Origin: Janthinobacterium sp. 64
Lineage (GTDB): Bacteria > Pseudomonadota > Gammaproteobacteria > Burkholderiales > Burkholderiaceae_D
Length of the DNA stretch: 64,000 bases
Direction of reading: 5' to 3'
NCBI RefSeq assembly: GCF_002813325.1
Contig: NZ_PHUG01000001.1
Coordinates: forward strand, 4,588,001-4,652,000
Part shown: positions 62,393 to 64,000 of the stretch, in pieces
Numbering within the stretch: position 1 is the stretch's first letter
Layout of the letters: each line of letters begins with the position of its first letter
Notes under the pieces: model-generated
What the model saw: the letters and a program-made list of their open reading frames with translations, nothing else
Told to the model about the DNA's origin: nothing
Databases searched by the model: none
Translations under genes and position numbers: made by a program

Positions 62393-64000
62393 ATGGCAGA
62401 GAACCTGAACCAAACCATCACCGGCGGCGCCAGCGAGCGCAAGCAGGACAAGATCATCGAACTGCGCCCGACCCTGTTCATCGGCATCGGCGGCACGGGC
62501 ATGCAGGTGCTGATGCGCGTGCGCCGGCGCATCCTCAACACCCTGTGGGGCGGCGCGGGCAACCGCACGCGCATCGAGGGCCTGGCCGACTTTCCCATCG
62601 CGCAATTCATCCATTTCGACCTCGACAATGGCGCAGTGATCGAGAGCGGCGAGTCGCAGGCGAAGGACTTGCAGTTCGACCAGGTGAAGTTCACGGACGA
62701 TGACAAGGTGGTCGAATCGTTCGACATGGACAAGTACAGCCGCGATGAAGACTCGCTGGAAAAATATCCGCACATCAAGGAATGGCTGCCGCTGACGCCG
62801 CAGCGCATCCGCGAATTGCGTTTCGACATGAGTAGCGGCGCCGGCCAGATCCGCGCCGTCTCGCGCCTGTATTTCTTCGATAAATATGCAAAGATCCGCG
62901 ACAAGATCCGCTTGAAGCTGAAAGCGCTGAAGACGGGCCTGTCGCACGATCGCCAGCTGGCCGAACTGGGTTTGCGCATGGAAACGAACCGTTTCCGCAT
63001 CGTCATCGTCGGTTCCGTCGCCGGTGGCACGGGGTCCGGTTCCTTCCTCGACATGGGCTTGCTGGCGCGCTGGCTGGCGCGCAGCGAAGTGGGCGCGGCC
63101 GACGTCGAGCTGATGCTGTTCTTGCCGACCGGCTACACCAAGGCCAACAAGGACCGGGTCGAGGCCAATGGCTATGCGGCGCTGATGGAGCTGGAATCGG
63201 CGATGATGGGCAATAAAGGCTATGTGGGACGCTGGGATGCGTATGACCGCCCGGAACTGACGCGCGAGCCGTACAGCGAGGTCTACCTGATCGATTCGGG
63301 CAACCTGGCCCAGCAGCACACCAAGGATGTCAGCGACGTCTACCACATGGTGGCCGATTCGCTGTTCGAGGATTTCGCCTCGGCCGACTTCGCGCGCGCC
63401 AAGCGCTCGATCGCCGTCAACCAGGCGCAGCACAAGAACTCGCTGTACAACGCGCCCGTGCCGCAAGACCGCTTCGGCGACATGCGCCTGTATTTCTCGA
63501 AGCGCTTTTCCTCGTTCGGCATGGCCGTGCTCGATACGCGCCAGGAAGCGGCGCGCGATGAGCGGGCTCACCGCTGGGCCGGCGCCATGCTGCAAGCGTT
63601 CTTTGGCGTGGGCGGCACGGATGCGGGCGCCAACCGGGCCACGGATACGCAGCGCGACAATTTCCTCGCCGCCAATATGTTCCTGAAAGGCACGCCGTTC
63701 AGCGACTTCCCCGAGTTTTCCGACAAGAGCATCGAACTGAAGCGCTCCAGCGGCGACTTCATCGATTTCCGCGTCGTCGACGAATTGCTGGAAGACCGCC
63801 ACGGCCACTTGCTGGCCGGCGTGGAAAACCGGGTCAACACGCGCATCAACGATATCCGCACGGGTTTTGACCGCAGCGAATGGCCGGCGCAGGTGCGCGA
63901 CGCCATGAAGCATCTGGAACGCGACGCCGTGCGCGACCAGGATTCCACGGCCGACACGACGGAAGACCGCATCAGCAAGCGCCGCCGCGAAGTGCTGGAA
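62393..64000 (+). CDS. Tubulin/FtsZ-superfamily-like protein (3' partial)
   Basis: From the ATG at 62393 (after GAAGGAATCACC) the frame stays open for 536 codons to the window edge, so the stop is outside. The N-terminus has LFIGIGGTGMQVLMRV (GIGGTG 31-36), like the first nucleotide loop of tubulins and FtsZ. GSVAGGTGSGSFLDMG follows (GGTGSG 211-216), corresponding to the tubulin signature loop. The pattern fits the bacterial tubulin-like family (Pfam Tubulin_2 / FtsZ-like families described from comparative genomics). The rest is long, charged and helical. Neighbours suggest a membrane-linked, nucleotide-dependent polymer or scaffold; no function is proven. Confidence 0.8.
   Translation, partial: MAENLNQTITGGASERKQDKIIELRPTLFIGIGGTGMQVLMRVRRRILNTLWGGAGNRTRIEGLADFPIAQFIHFDLDNGAVIESGESQAKDLQFDQVKFTDDDKVVESFDMDKYSRDEDSLEKYPHIKEWLPLTPQRIRELRFDMSSGAGQIRAVSRLYFFDKYAKIRDKIRLKLKALKTGLSHDRQLAELGLRMETNRFRIVIVGSVAGGTGSGSFLDMGLLARWLARSEVGAADVELMLFLPTGYTKANKDRVEANGYAALMELESAMMGNKGYVGRWDAYDRPELTREPYSEVYLIDSGNLAQQHTKDVSDVYHMVADSLFEDFASADFARAKRSIAVNQAQHKNSLYNAPVPQDRFGDMRLYFSKRFSSFGMAVLDTRQEAARDERAHRWAGAMLQAFFGVGGTDAGANRATDTQRDNFLAANMFLKGTPFSDFPEFSDKSIELKRSSGDFIDFRVVDELLEDRHGHLLAGVENRVNTRINDIRTGFDRSEWPAQVRDAMKHLERDAVRDQDSTADTTEDRISKRRREVLE

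Noticed and set aside
62339..63913. 524-residue open frame on the minus strand
   Set aside because: It is the antisense shadow of the tubulin-like gene. The plus frame has a ribosome site, tubulin-type motifs and normal codon use, while the minus frame has His/Arg/Gln-rich shadow composition.

Overview
The window is chromosomal DNA from a high-GC Gram-negative bacterium. It most likely belongs to the Oxalobacteraceae (Betaproteobacteria, Burkholderiales; Janthinobacterium/Massilia-like). This rests on the type of gene content and order: thiC-S-G-D-E behind a TPP riboswitch, pilU/pilT divergent from yggS-proC, polA facing a DUF2782-like/thrB/BPSS1780-type operon, oxyR-ubiA, xseB-ispA-dxs, a Burkholderiales-type porin, and many proteins rich in Ala, Gly and Arg. 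The species is inferred, not proven. No rRNA, tRNA, CRISPR array, prophage or intact transposase was seen. Genes are tightly packed on both strands.

Layout. 1-9.5 kb holds the end of a Sel1/ankyrin protein, a porin, and a signalling block: a GGDEF-EAL protein, a Crp-like regulator, a hybrid histidine kinase and a REC-PAS protein. 9.5-14.2 kb is the thiamin operon. 14.2-17.3 kb holds an ANTAR response regulator, glutathione-dependent formaldehyde dehydrogenase and a periplasmic coiled-coil protein. 17.4-25.0 kb holds uvrD and polA, with the thrB operon on the opposite strand between them. 25.0-32.1 kb holds a Tat-type dienelactone hydrolase, a ZIP transporter, an ABC-F ATPase with a possible leader peptide, and a minus-strand group (sseA, DMT exporter, Rieske oxygenase). 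32.4-35.5 kb is xseB-ispA-dxs (isoprenoid precursors), followed by a FUSC transporter and a Fur-box-preceded TonB receptor/di-heme peroxidase pair. 41.7-46.2 kb has a corrinoid adenosyltransferase and glcDEF (glycolate oxidase). 46.2-58.8 kb is mostly conserved housekeeping and stress functions: a second GGDEF-EAL protein, glutathione peroxidase, pilU/pilT, yggS-proC, an ECF sigma/anti-sigma pair, DUF883/YqjE/YqjK-like membrane proteins, ubiA, oxyR and rfaE2.

The most unusual region is the right end, from 58.76 kb to the window edge. A four-gene, same-strand cluster encodes a cytosolic beta-propeller-like protein, an exported and membrane-anchored vWA-like protein whose metal-site residues look replaced, a small multi-pass membrane protein, and a tubulin/FtsZ-superfamily-like protein carrying a GGTGSG nucleotide-binding signature. 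The last gene runs off the window. A candidate promoter preceded by a perfect tandem 11-bp repeat lies in front of the cluster. I infer a membrane-associated cytoskeletal or remodelling apparatus of unknown function.

Regulatory and repeat elements seen include the TPP riboswitch, two Fur-like boxes, a LexA-like box in front of an apparently leaderless uvrD, a perfect 15-bp inverted repeat between divergent regulators, REP-type palindromes after polA and uvrD, and a ~142-bp intergenic element with imperfect terminal inverted repeats.
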